The notes under the pieces: generated by a model
Told to the model about the DNA's origin: nothing
Seen by the model: only the letters and a program-made list of their open reading frames with translations
The model's database searches: none
Shown: positions 34,652 through 42,465 of the stretch, in pieces
How positions within the stretch are numbered: the stretch's first letter is position 1
Layout of the letters: every line of letters begins with the position of its first letter
IMG/VR virus record: IMGVR_UViG_3300042294_004161
Coordinates: 35,131 to 99,130 of that record
Source of the DNA: a virus
DNA: 64,000 nucleotides
Strand: one strand, 5' to 3'
Translations under genes and position numbers: made by a program

Positions 34652-35836
34652 GTGAAATTTTTTTTCACTATATTATTACTAATATTCTCATTTACAAATA
34701 TAATGGGGCAAGGATTTAGTTATACTTATCTAGATCCTTGTACTCGTACATATAAAACAATTGTTATGCCTCGTAATCAACAAGGTATAACTGTTAATTA
34801 TTATGGTTATACAAATAATTTTAATCAAACCGATTTTTCTAATGGTAATTTTGAATCATGGATAAATCAAATTAGTCAATTAAATTCTTCTTCCCCTTGT
34901 GACCAAATAACATCCGCGGTTCAAACAAGTACAAATCAAATCATAACTCAAAACATAGTATCCACTTTAACAAGTATTACCTCTGCAACTGCAACTCAAA
35001 GTTTGAATATGGGTAATTTTAGTAATTTAGGTCCTTCTTCAAATAATTCAGGTTCAGGTAGTTCATCAAATAGTTCAAATTCATCTAATTCAGATAATTC
35101 ATCAAATACTGAAGGTAATGAAGAAGGTGGTGGAGGTGGTGGTGGAACAGCAAATTCCGTTTCTAATGCATCTGAAAGTACTTCAGAATCAAAAGAAGAT
35201 AAAAATTCAAAACCTCGTGTAGGTTCTTTAATAGGTACAGGTGATATTGTTGTAGTTAGAAACACAGACGACAGTAGGGACCAATTTAGAGGTACTATGT
35301 CTTTAACTAAAACTAACACAAATAATACAAGAGCTAAGGGTCTTTTAGCTAATTTTACAACATCTATTAACAATTCAAATATCACATTTTACACAGCATA
35401 TTCAAAAAAAAAGAATACTCTAATAATAGCAAATTCATCTATGATGGATTTTCAACGAAATATATTTAACACTACAACAGTATTAGAATCATATAAAATA
35501 AAACGATTATCTTTAATGGGTGGAATTAATTACACTCTAGGAGGTATTGGTAAATCTAGTTTCCAAAATCTATCAGCAATGGGTGGTGGGTTTTATTTGT
35601 TTAATTTAAATAAAAAAATACAAGTTACCACATTACTTTTAGCCGTGTATTCACCATATACCGTTTTTTATGAAGGACAATGGTGGAAATCATCCACATT
35701 AATAGTACCTTTTAGTTCTTGGGATTATGCATTAACTAAAACTTTTAAATTCAATATTAGTTTTTCAGGTACTTATGAAATAAATCAAAACTTTTTAAAC
35801 TATCAAATACTTACAGGAGGTAAAATCTTATTATGA
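34652..35836 (+). CDS. secreted/outer-membrane-like protein with Ser-Asn-Gly linker
   Basis: A GTG start at 34652 follows the CsgG-like stop by 2 nt. The 394-residue product has a signal peptide ending near NIMGQ, an N-terminal domain with two Cys, and then a low-complexity Ser/Asn/Glu/Gly linker at about 125-185. The C-terminal half has amphipathic β strands (LSLMGGINYTLGGIGKSSFQ, then QVTTLLLAVYSPYTVFYEG), suggestive of an outer-membrane barrel or fibre-like domain. No family was recognised. Coupling to the CsgG-like gene suggests a partner or substrate. Confidence 0.6.
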   Translation: MKFFFTILLLIFSFTNIMGQGFSYTYLDPCTRTYKTIVMPRNQQGITVNYYGYTNNFNQTDFSNGNFESWINQISQLNSSSPCDQITSAVQTSTNQIITQNIVSTLTSITSATATQSLNMGNFSNLGPSSNNSGSGSSSNSSNSSNSDNSSNTEGNEEGGGGGGGTANSVSNASESTSESKEDKNSKPRVGSLIGTGDIVVVRNTDDSRDQFRGTMSLTKTNTNNTRAKGLLANFTTSINNSNITFYTAYSKKKNTLIIANSSMMDFQRNIFNTTTVLESYKIKRLSLMGGINYTLGGIGKSSFQNLSAMGGGFYLFNLNKKIQVTTLLLAVYSPYTVFYEGQWWKSSTLIVPFSSWDYALTKTFKFNISFSGTYEINQNFLNYQILTGGKILL

Positions 35837-36285
35837 AAAAAATAATCTTATCAATCAGTCTTTTATTATTTGGGATGACACTACAAGCCCAAGATTGTTA
35901 CACAGTAAAAAATGTAAAAAATTTAACAGAAAACATTGAATTATCATCAAATAAATATATATTCGGTATTAAACAAATGGGTGAAGAACTTATTAGTGAT
36001 AAATTAAATATTTGTGTTGATGGAATACCAATTAATATTGTTATTAACTCAATAGAAGCACCAAGTGTTGGTATTTCAATTGGTCCTTTTATGATAAAAA
36101 GAAAAACAACAATAGTTAATACATCCATAATAATTGGTGATAAAATTTATCAGGGAACAGGTGAAGGAAAAATTTCTGTTAAAGCAACATTTATTGAATT
36201 AAGAGATGAAAACTTACCTTTTGAACAATCTTCATTTTCATCATCAATAAAAAAATCATTAATTAACGCAATTGAAAAAATCTGA
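35833..36285 (+). CDS. small secreted protein of the envelope cassette
   Basis: The 150-residue product overlaps the upstream stop (ATGA). It has a signal peptide ending LQAQ at about residue 20, one Cys pair candidate (C22, plus the C in LNICVDG), and a β-rich body. The end (IGDKIYQGTGEGKISVKATF, then SSIKKSLINAIEKI) echoes the last strands of CsgG-like proteins, so it may be a shortened relative or an assembly partner. Function unknown. Confidence 0.6.
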   Translation: MKKIILSISLLLFGMTLQAQDCYTVKNVKNLTENIELSSNKYIFGIKQMGEELISDKLNICVDGIPINIVINSIEAPSVGISIGPFMIKRKTTIVNTSIIIGDKIYQGTGEGKISVKATFIELRDENLPFEQSSFSSSIKKSLINAIEKI

Positions 36286-37355
36286 TGAAAAATATAATTT
36301 TAATATTCTTTTTTTTATTGAGTATTAAATCATATTCTCAATCACCTTTATGTGCAAGTAGACCAACCTCTTTTTGTTGTGAGTATGTTTCAAGCATAAC
36401 AATAAACGGAAAAACTTTTCAAGGTAGTACAGGATTCTCAGCTTCATCAGGTGGTAATCCAGCTGGTTATTATGATTATACTCAACAATCAAATTTAGTT
36501 CCAACTATTAATGCTGGTCAGCAAATATCAATTTCATATACTGCTGTTACTAATGGTAATTACATGGAATATTTTAAACTATGGATTGATTTTAATGGAA
36601 ATGGTGTATTAACTGACCCAGGTGAATTAGTTCATAGTACAAATGTATCTTGGGTTGGTACTAGAACTATTAATGCTACATTTACAGTTCCTACAACTGT
36701 ATTTAATGGTCAAGTTTATATGCGTTTTATTATGCAATTTTCAGGGAATCCTGTTATATGTGGAACATATTCATATGGTAATACTTTTGATTTTGTAACT
36801 AATATAACAGGAGCTCAAGATCCATTTAGTTATACAGGAGCTATATATGGTTCTGAAGGAATTGGTTTATCAAACATACCTTTACAATTGTTTAGCAAAT
36901 TAAAAACAGATAATACCTATACATTTTTAAGTACTCATACAACTAATTTAAACGGGGAATTTAATCTTACATCTTCAAGAGATGCTAATACATATGATTT
37001 TCAATTACGATTAGAAAATTTAATAATACAATCACCAACAATAAATGATGCAATATTATTTAATAATAAAATTTTAACTCAATCTTTTGTATCAAAAGAC
37101 TACTATAGATTAGATATAAATGGTGATAATAATTTATCTATATCAGATATTTATCTAATTTATACAAGAATATCAAATCGTAATTGGAATATTACTTTAT
37201 ATAGAATTTTTACATTATCTGAATGGAATGTGATTAATACTTTGAATACTAATCCTAAAAGTTTATATAATGGTAGTCAAAATTTAACAATAAATAATTT
37301 ACCAAATAAAGGAACTAACCAACTTTATTTAATTCGTACAGGATATTACAATTAG
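36285..37355 (+). CDS. secreted GEVED- and dockerin-containing protein
   Basis: A 356-residue protein with a signal peptide ending KSYSQ at about residue 19. A GEVED-type β domain spans about 35-170 (YFKLWIDFNGNGVLTDPGEL, then VYMRFIMQFSG). A CnaB-like plus dockerin module spans about 180-320, with the calcium loop DINGDNNLSISD. The latter module is shared with the T9SS protein at 31390. No C-terminal sorting domain is present, so it is not an obvious T9SS cargo. GEVED domains are frequent in Bacteroidota surface proteins. It ends the secreted cassette. Confidence 0.7.
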   Translation: MKNIILIFFFLLSIKSYSQSPLCASRPTSFCCEYVSSITINGKTFQGSTGFSASSGGNPAGYYDYTQQSNLVPTINAGQQISISYTAVTNGNYMEYFKLWIDFNGNGVLTDPGELVHSTNVSWVGTRTINATFTVPTTVFNGQVYMRFIMQFSGNPVICGTYSYGNTFDFVTNITGAQDPFSYTGAIYGSEGIGLSNIPLQLFSKLKTDNTYTFLSTHTTNLNGEFNLTSSRDANTYDFQLRLENLIIQSPTINDAILFNNKILTQSFVSKDYYRLDINGDNNLSISDIYLIYTRISNRNWNITLYRIFTLSEWNVINTLNTNPKSLYNGSQNLTINNLPNKGTNQLYLIRTGYYN

Positions 37356-37379
37356 TTCATATTATTTTGTAATCTAATA

Positions 37380-37389
37380 ATATGTATAA
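37380..37389 (+). promoter_or_regulatory. class L promoter motif variant before lysis genes
   Basis: ATATGTATAA lies 12 nt before the endolysin ATG at 37402. Confidence 0.5.
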
Positions 37390-37401
37390 AAAATAAAACA
37401 T

Positions 37402-38001
37402 ATGAACTTAGATAAACTAAAATCCCACATTCCAGATGCAGTTATATCTCAGATGCCTGAGGTAATAGAAAAATTTCAAATCAATACACCATTAAGAATG
37501 GCCCACTTTTTAGCTCAATGTGGTCATGAAAGTGGTGGATTTAAATTAGTAAGAGAAAATCTTAACTATTCATCTAAAGGTCTTTTAACTACATTTAAAA
37601 AATATTTCCCAACAGAACAAAAAGCTAAATTATATGAACGCAATCCTGAAAAAATTGCTAATTTAGTTTATGGAAGTAGAATGGGAAATGGAGATGAAAC
37701 CTCAGGTGATGGATTTAGATTTTCAGGAAGAGGATATATCCAGTTAACTGGTAAAAATAATTATACAGCATTTGATAAAATAGTTGAAGAAAATCTTCTT
37801 GAACAACCAGGTTTAGTTGCTACTAAATATCCATTATTATCAGCTGCTTGGTTTTGGTCAACAAATAAATTAAATTTATTAGCTGATAAAGGAGCCACAG
37901 ATGCTGATGTTACAGCAATTACTAGAAGAGTGAATGGTGGTACAATAGGATTGCCTGATCGTATTAAACACTTTAAAGAATATTTCAATTTATTAAAATG
38001 A
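37402..38001 (+). CDS. GH19-type endolysin
   Basis: The 199-residue product is a single glycoside hydrolase 19 domain. It has HFLAQCGHESGGF with the likely catalytic E43, a second acid near E52, and the family hallmark GRGYIQLTGKNNY near residue 115. It also has SAAWFWSTNKLN and ITRRVNGGTIGL. GH19 enzymes in phages cleave the peptidoglycan glycan chain. There is no signal peptide, so it needs a holin, and the next gene encodes one with a 4-bp overlap. Confidence 0.92.
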   Translation: MNLDKLKSHIPDAVISQMPEVIEKFQINTPLRMAHFLAQCGHESGGFKLVRENLNYSSKGLLTTFKKYFPTEQKAKLYERNPEKIANLVYGSRMGNGDETSGDGFRFSGRGYIQLTGKNNYTAFDKIVEENLLEQPGLVATKYPLLSAAWFWSTNKLNLLADKGATDADVTAITRRVNGGTIGLPDRIKHFKEYFNLLK

Positions 38002-38432
38002 AATATACATCATTAACCAATCCTTTATTGTTAACAATAACATCAGTATCTGCTTTTTGTTCTTTTATACTTTCATATTTTTTTGAAATATATTTAAATA
38101 ATATAGATCAATATATGGCTGTAGTAGGAGTAATGTTTGTTGATGGTATTTTTGGAATTATAGCGGGGACTAAAAAAGAAGGTTTTAAAACTTTTAGGGC
38201 TATAAAAATATTAAAGGATACTTTTACTTGGTTAATAGTATTAACAACTATATTAATGGTTGAAAAAGGGTTTGATGGAACTGCTTGGCTTAGTGAAGTA
38301 ATTATCGTACCTTTTATGGTATTTCAAATAATAAGTGCTTTAAAAAATGCCTCTATGGCAGGATATATTAAAGCAGGTTTATTAAATGATATATTAGATA
38401 AAATAGATAAACATAAAGGTACAAGAGATTAA
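37998..38432 (+). CDS. phage holin (holin_4-like)
   Basis: The 144-residue product has about four hydrophobic helices: at 8-30, 38-56 (YMAVVGVMFVDGIFGIIAG), 70-90 (TFTWLIVLTTILMV) and 98-118. The central VDGIFGIIAGTKKEGFKTFR fits the phage holin family 4 pattern (V/I-D-x-x-x-G-x-x-A). The start overlaps the endolysin stop as ATGA. It would form membrane lesions that release the GH19 enzyme. Confidence 0.82.
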   Translation: MKYTSLTNPLLLTITSVSAFCSFILSYFFEIYLNNIDQYMAVVGVMFVDGIFGIIAGTKKEGFKTFRAIKILKDTFTWLIVLTTILMVEKGFDGTAWLSEVIIVPFMVFQIISALKNASMAGYIKAGLLNDILDKIDKHKGTRD

Positions 38433-38441
38433 AAATTACCC

Positions 38442-39656
38442 ATGAAAAATAGGTTATTACCCTTCCTAATAGCTTTCTCTGCACTTTCTATAAGTGCTAC
38501 AGCAGCATATTATTCAGTTACTGGCCTCAGCATGTTATTTGCTGGAGCCAGTTTTGCTGTATTAGTAATGGCAAGTTCTTTAGAGATTTCTAAATTAGTT
38601 ATAGCATCTTTATTATATCAATATTGGGATAAATTAAATAAAATATTAAGGACATATTTAACTATTGCTACTATTGTATTAATACTAATAACATCAGCAG
38701 GAATATATGGTTTTCTTTCATCAGCATATCAATCTGTAGCTACTCAATCAGAAATTGTTGATAAACAAATAGCTGCTTTAGAATCTAAAAAAGTATTGTA
38801 TGAGGAAACAAGAGATAATCTTTTAACAGATAGAAAATCAAATAATGAACTTAAAGGTGCACTATCTAAAAACTCAATAACTCAATATACTGATAAAAAT
38901 GGTAATTTAGTAATTAGGAATAATAATGCTGCTATAAAAAATATTGAATCTACATCTAAAGAAAATGAAAAACTAGCATCTAAAATAGATGTAGTTAATG
39001 ATTCTATATTTAGTTTAGAAAATCAAATTTTAGAAGTTAAAGTAAATAGTGAGGCTTCAAGTGAATTAGGCCCACTTAAATATCTATCAGGTTTAACAGG
39101 ACAACCTATGGATAAAATTATAAATTGGTTTTTATTAATAATCATATTTGTATTTGACCCACTTGCAATTTCATTAGTTATAGCTGCTAATTTTGCTTTT
39201 AACCAAGTAAGTAAAAAAAAACCTTACCAATTAACTGAAGAAGATAAAGAATGGTTAGAGACTCCTTTAATTGATGAAGGAATATATGAAGAATCTAATG
39301 AAAATTTAAAACAAGCTGCAAAAATATACCAACAAAAAAATAACTTAAATTTAGATATAAATGGTGATGGTATTGTAGATGAAAATGAGTTTAAGGAAGG
39401 CTTTAACAAATTAGATTTGGATGGTGATGGTATTATAGATGAAAATGAATCTAATACAGCTGGTATAGATTATCAACAATCTCAAAAATTAAACCAAATT
39501 AATAGTGCCCTCCAAGAATTAGAAAATATTACAAAAAATACAAATTATGATTTTCAATGGAAAAAAGATAAAGCCCAACAAGAAATTAATAATTTAAAGA
39601 ATATTTTATTAAAAGATATTAATAAAGATGATGAAAATACTATAAGATATTTTTAA
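38442..39656 (+). CDS. multi-pass membrane protein with coiled coil and EF-hands
   Basis: The 404-residue product has three N-terminal hydrophobic helices (about 5-25, 30-55 and 70-90). A long coiled coil follows at about 100-200 and another hydrophobic helix at about 225-250. Two consecutive EF-hand loops, DINGDGIVDENE and DLDGDGIIDENE, lie near 305-330, then a charged helix. Closely patterned proteins occur in other marine T4-like phages from memory, with no assigned function. Calcium binding is likely. A membrane-stress or lysis-timing role is only a guess from the neighbouring holin. Confidence 0.7.
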   Translation: MKNRLLPFLIAFSALSISATAAYYSVTGLSMLFAGASFAVLVMASSLEISKLVIASLLYQYWDKLNKILRTYLTIATIVLILITSAGIYGFLSSAYQSVATQSEIVDKQIAALESKKVLYEETRDNLLTDRKSNNELKGALSKNSITQYTDKNGNLVIRNNNAAIKNIESTSKENEKLASKIDVVNDSIFSLENQILEVKVNSEASSELGPLKYLSGLTGQPMDKIINWFLLIIIFVFDPLAISLVIAANFAFNQVSKKKPYQLTEEDKEWLETPLIDEGIYEESNENLKQAAKIYQQKNNLNLDINGDGIVDENEFKEGFNKLDLDGDGIIDENESNTAGIDYQQSQKLNQINSALQELENITKNTNYDFQWKKDKAQQEINNLKNILLKDINKDDENTIRYF

Positions 39657-39707
39657 ATAAATTTGGCTTTCCTAAATAAGTTTCATATATTACACATATA
39701 AAGAAAT
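39656..39707 (+). repeat. 52-bp promoter repeat, copy 1
   Basis: Identical to 39948-39999. It contains a class E promoter: TTTGG at 39662-39666, 18 nt, ATATATTAC at 39685-39693. It drives the small gene at 39715. Confidence 0.9.
39662..39693 (+). promoter_or_regulatory. class E promoter
   Basis: TTTGG, 18 nt, ATATATTAC, ending 21 nt before the ATG at 39715. Confidence 0.65.
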
Positions 39708-39714
39708 AAAGGTT

Positions 39715-39945
39715 ATGACAAATCAAGAAATTTACGAAGCTGAATTAGAGTACAATAAGTACCAAGAATTAATGTTTAATAAAGAAATTCTTACTCAAGA
39801 AGAGTATGAGTTTTGTAAAGCATGGGATGCTGAAGAAGCTAAAAATTTGTTCCACAATTCTTGGAATAATACTTATTTGAATCTTAATGTGTATTCTGAA
39901 GTAGAAAAAGAGAGATACGATTTACAAAAAGAAATTGGATTTTAA
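39715..39945 (+). CDS. small acidic early protein
   Basis: The 76-residue helical product is rich in Glu, Tyr and Trp (IYEAELEYNKYQELMFNKEI, then EFCKAWDAEEAKNLF). It has no motif or membrane segment. Its own class E promoter repeat and tiny size fit an early host-takeover protein, but that is inference from position. Confidence 0.55.
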   Translation: MTNQEIYEAELEYNKYQELMFNKEILTQEEYEFCKAWDAEEAKNLFHNSWNNTYLNLNVYSEVEKERYDLQKEIGF

Positions 39946-39947
39946 AC

Positions 39948-39999
39948 AATAAATTTGGCTTTCCTAAATAAGTTTCATATATTACACATATAAAGAAAT
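39948..39999 (+). repeat. 52-bp promoter repeat, copy 2
   Basis: Identical to 39656-39707 at an offset of 292. It places a second copy of the same promoter before the next small gene. Confidence 0.9.
39954..39985 (+). promoter_or_regulatory. class E promoter
   Basis: TTTGG, 18 nt, ATATATTAC, ending 28 nt before the ATG at 40014. Confidence 0.65.
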
Positions 40000-40013
40000 T
40001 AAAAATAATGGTT

Positions 40014-40211
40014 ATGAATGATGTAAGAGTAAGTTTAGCAATTAAAAGTCATTTGAATGATGCAATGATTGAAATGAATATTCCACAACTTCAAGATCAA
40101 GCTCAAGAACGTTTAGATTTTGTGAAATATTTAGTTCATGTATTTCCTAATACAAATGTAAGAGTTGATATTAGAAAAGTTTATAAAGAATTTAAAGCAG
40201 ATAATCAATAA
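40014..40211 (+). CDS. small early protein of unknown function
   Basis: The product is 65 residues from ATG 40014, chosen because GGTTATG also precedes the start of the 39715 gene; ATG 40008 would add two residues. It is helical with PQLQDQAQERLDFVKYLVHV and a basic β end. No family was recognised. It has its own class E promoter copy and is followed at once by another class E promoter. Confidence 0.55.
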   Translation: MNDVRVSLAIKSHLNDAMIEMNIPQLQDQAQERLDFVKYLVHVFPNTNVRVDIRKVYKEFKADNQ

Positions 40212-40243
40212 TTTGGTTTTCTGCTTTCCCCTTATTATATTAA
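40212..40243 (+). promoter_or_regulatory. class E promoter
   Basis: TTTGG at 40212-40216 starts on the base after the upstream stop. After 18 nt comes TTATATTAA at 40235-40243; the ATG is at 40262. Confidence 0.65.
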
Positions 40244-40261
40244 TATATTAAAATTTAAGTT

Positions 40262-40465
40262 ATGTCAGAACAATTTGAAAATCAACAAACAGAAATGGTC
40301 AATAATCTTATTGATCTTACTAATGAAGCCGCCCAAGTATGGGTTTTTCATCCTGAAAATCCTAACTATGTGGATCCGGTTCAATATCATAGTATGTTAG
40401 TGAAAAAAATTAAAAATCTTGAAAATCAAATTACACTATCTGATTTAGATAATGGGGTACTATAG
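40262..40465 (+). CDS. small helical early protein
   Basis: A 67-residue product, mostly helix, with NNLIDLTNEAAQVWVFHPEN and a second helix ending LENQITLSDL. It shares no sequence with its neighbours. It overlaps the next gene by 14 bases and so begins a multi-gene unit that leads into the DNA-modification genes. Function unknown. Confidence 0.55.
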   Translation: MSEQFENQQTEMVNNLIDLTNEAAQVWVFHPENPNYVDPVQYHSMLVKKIKNLENQITLSDLDNGVL

Positions 40466-41012
40466 ATTTGTTAAAGAAGATAGTATTCACCATAGTAAGG
40501 AGGTTGTTATGTCTTATATCAACAAATTAAAACCTCTTAAATATAATAGATTTTTATGGTGGAAAACTCATACTGATGGTATAGAACCTTTAGGAAAAAG
40601 AGCTCCCCTAAAAGATAGAATATTGAATGGAGATTTTAATCCATCAACTTATTATTGGCAAGCTCAATTATCTTTATATACTGCTAAAGAAAAATTAGAT
40701 TTACGTAAAGATGATACTCAATATCAAGTTGAAAAACTCCAGTTAGACTTAGCTAGATATAGAAGATTAATGGATGATTTTGAAAAGGAAGAACCTGCTC
40801 GACTTAATTCATTGTATGATGCTTTTACTTCATCATTCCAAATAACACGTGAACATCTCCAAGAAGAATTATTGGATTGGCCAGGTGATATAATTGGATT
40901 TTATAATTATTGTCTCCTTAAATACAACACAACATCCTCAGCTAATAGAAAAAATGAAAAAAAGCGAGGAAGACCTAAAAAAATTAGTTATGTTATTCAA
41001 AATGAAATATAA
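40452..41012 (+). CDS. coiled-coil protein with AT-hook-like C-terminus
   Basis: The 186-residue protein has an N-terminal mixed region, a coiled coil at about 75-125 (YQVEKLQLDLARYRRLMDDF), and a basic end KKRGRPKKISY. The GRP core flanked by Arg/Lys is the AT-hook pattern that binds the minor groove of AT-rich DNA. It overlaps its neighbours on both sides. A DNA-binding or nucleoid role is plausible; no larger family was recognised. Confidence 0.55.
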   Translation: MGYYRFVKEDSIHHSKEVVMSYINKLKPLKYNRFLWWKTHTDGIEPLGKRAPLKDRILNGDFNPSTYYWQAQLSLYTAKEKLDLRKDDTQYQVEKLQLDLARYRRLMDDFEKEEPARLNSLYDAFTSSFQITREHLQEELLDWPGDIIGFYNYCLLKYNTTSSANRKNEKKRGRPKKISYVIQNEI

Positions 41013-41379
41013 AAAATTATTAATTTGGTGGAAACGAAAATTTTACCCCCACCCCAAACTTACTGAAGTTGAAGTTTTAACAAAAACAGTGTTAATTAGA
41101 CTTTTATTTTCTCCTACTACAAAGTGGTTTATGACACCATCTGGATTTTATTATATTCAGAGTTGGGATAAAAATTACACAATGATTATTAGTAATGGAT
41201 GTGTAAAGTTGTCTAATCATAAATACAGTTTTGAAACATTAATATCTCATGATGTATCAAAAGAATTGATATCAATAGTAGAAAAACATATTGAAAAATC
41301 TAGATTAAAAATGGAAAATGAGATTACAGGAAATGAAATTAGTTTATTAAAAGAAATATTAGAAAATCCTAAATTATGA
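41002..41379 (+). CDS. unknown protein upstream of DpdA-like gene
   Basis: About 125 residues from ATG 41002; the frame is open further upstream but inside the preceding gene. It has a basic N-terminus (KYKKLLIWWKRKFYPHPKLT), a central β region (FYYIQSWDKNYTMIISNGCV) and a helical end. It overlaps both neighbours by a few bases, so it is co-translated with the DpdA-like gene. No family was recognised. Confidence 0.5.
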   Translation: MKYKKLLIWWKRKFYPHPKLTEVEVLTKTVLIRLLFSPTTKWFMTPSGFYYIQSWDKNYTMIISNGCVKLSNHKYSFETLISHDVSKELISIVEKHIEKSRLKMENEITGNEISLLKEILENPKL

Positions 41380-42176
41380 TAAATAAAAAAATTAAGGTTT
41401 CACATGAAGTACCTATTTGCTTATTAGAAGATAGTCTTGGATTTAATGATTATCAATATGCTCTTCCTCACCTATTAGATCAAAATGAAGAATATGCTGA
41501 TTTCTTTAAAAGATATAAACAGAATGGTGGTTATATTATAATGGATAATTCACTTCATGAACTTGGTGAAGCATACTCCTCAGATCGTTTATGGTACTGG
41601 ATTAAAGAACTTGAACCAGATGAATTTATTATTCCAGATGTTTGGGAAGATTATAATAGATCTATAGTAAATGCTAAAGAATGGATCAAATATGAATATC
41701 CTAAAAATACTATCCCAGTAGCAGTTGTTCAAGCCACATCATATTTAGAGGCTACTATTTGTACTCAAGTGTACAAGGATTTAGGATATAAAAAAATAGC
41801 ATATTCATATGGAGCTAGTTATTATAAAGATATAATTCCTCATCCAAATGTCAACATCGGTAAAGCGCTTGGTAGAATTAGTGTTATATCACGTTTATAT
41901 AATGAAAAAATGCTAGAACCAACAGACCGCGTCCATTTGTTAGGATGTCAAATTCCACAAGAATTTACATATTATCATGATATTGAATGTATAGAATCAA
42001 TTGATACATCAAATCCTATAATGGCGGCTTTAGAAAATACATATTATGAAGCTTACGGTTTATACCATAAACCAAAAATTAATATGAACGAAGCTCAAGA
42101 TATGTCTAGAGATAAAATAAATGTTGTTTTAGTTGATTATAATGTAAATATGTTTCGAAAAATAAATAACCTATAA
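41376..42176 (+). CDS. DpdA-like DNA (7-deazaguanine) transglycosylase, TGT superfamily
   Basis: This 266-residue product matches the phage TGT-like pattern I know from T4-like vibriophages. It has a VPICLLEDSLGFNDYQYALP start, YIIMDNSLHELGEA near residue 60, EFIIPDVWEDY near 85 and AVVQATSYLEA near 115. Near the end come VHLLGCQIPQEFTYYHDIEC and IESIDTSNP. DpdA enzymes exchange guanine in DNA for a 7-deazaguanine. The gene lies 0.3 kb upstream of queC and near queD, queE and folE, which supports DNA rather than tRNA as substrate. That choice is inferred. Confidence 0.78.
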   Translation: MINKKIKVSHEVPICLLEDSLGFNDYQYALPHLLDQNEEYADFFKRYKQNGGYIIMDNSLHELGEAYSSDRLWYWIKELEPDEFIIPDVWEDYNRSIVNAKEWIKYEYPKNTIPVAVVQATSYLEATICTQVYKDLGYKKIAYSYGASYYKDIIPHPNVNIGKALGRISVISRLYNEKMLEPTDRVHLLGCQIPQEFTYYHDIECIESIDTSNPIMAALENTYYEAYGLYHKPKINMNEAQDMSRDKINVVLVDYNVNMFRKINNL

Positions 42177-42179
42177 AAT

Positions 42180-42326
42180 ATGATTGAATTTATCAAACAC
42201 AGTTTAGGAATATGTGGTGATGCTTGGCATCCTAATGTTTTTACCTTTTTGTTAAGTGGGTTTGGATTAGCCCCTGCTTTTCATTATATTAAATATAAAT
42301 ACTTTAATAATGAAGAAAACAACTGA
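42180..42326 (+). CDS. 48-residue membrane miniprotein
   Basis: ATG at 42180 lies 3 nt after the DpdA-like stop and gives 48 residues ending TGA at 42324. A hydrophobic helix, VFTFLLSGFGLAPAFHYI, spans about 20-37, followed by a charged tail. It overlaps the next small frame by 17 bases, as in the surrounding operon. Coding status rests on spacing and coherent composition. Confidence 0.45.
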   Translation: MIEFIKHSLGICGDAWHPNVFTFLLSGFGLAPAFHYIKYKYFNNEENN

Positions 42327-42453
42327 ACCTATCCTAAATCCAGTATGGGAGGAAGAAATTAAAAAAGTTTTAGATAAATTATGGGAAAATAGAGCTAATT
42401 TAAGTTCTCGTAATATAGATTTGTTACGTACATTCGCTAATAAAAAATTTTAA
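42310..42453 (+). CDS. 47-residue helical miniprotein
   Basis: ATG at 42310 gives 47 residues, KKTTEPILNPVWEEEIKKVL followed by DKLWENRANLSSRN, all helical and charged. It ends 12 nt before queC and overlaps the preceding miniprotein frame. It probably bridges the operon between the DpdA-like gene and queC. Function unknown. Confidence 0.45.
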   Translation: MKKTTEPILNPVWEEEIKKVLDKLWENRANLSSRNIDLLRTFANKKF

Positions 42454-42465
42454 ATAATTAAAAAT

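Noticed and set aside
34996-35385. Open frame on the minus strand inside the Ser/Asn/Gly-rich gene
   Set aside because: It is the antisense of a low-complexity repeat; its product is a run of Pro, Leu and Asp/Glu with no motif, and it has no promoter.
31390-37355. Cellulosome system suggested by dockerin and cohesin-like domains
   Set aside because: There is no glycoside hydrolase with a dockerin and no scaffoldin array; the calcium-loop modules are more simply adhesion or spacer domains.
37998-38432. Alternative: the two-helix protein at 33659 as the holin
   Set aside because: The 37998 gene matches a known holin family and is coupled to the endolysin, so it is the better holin; 33659 may have another role.
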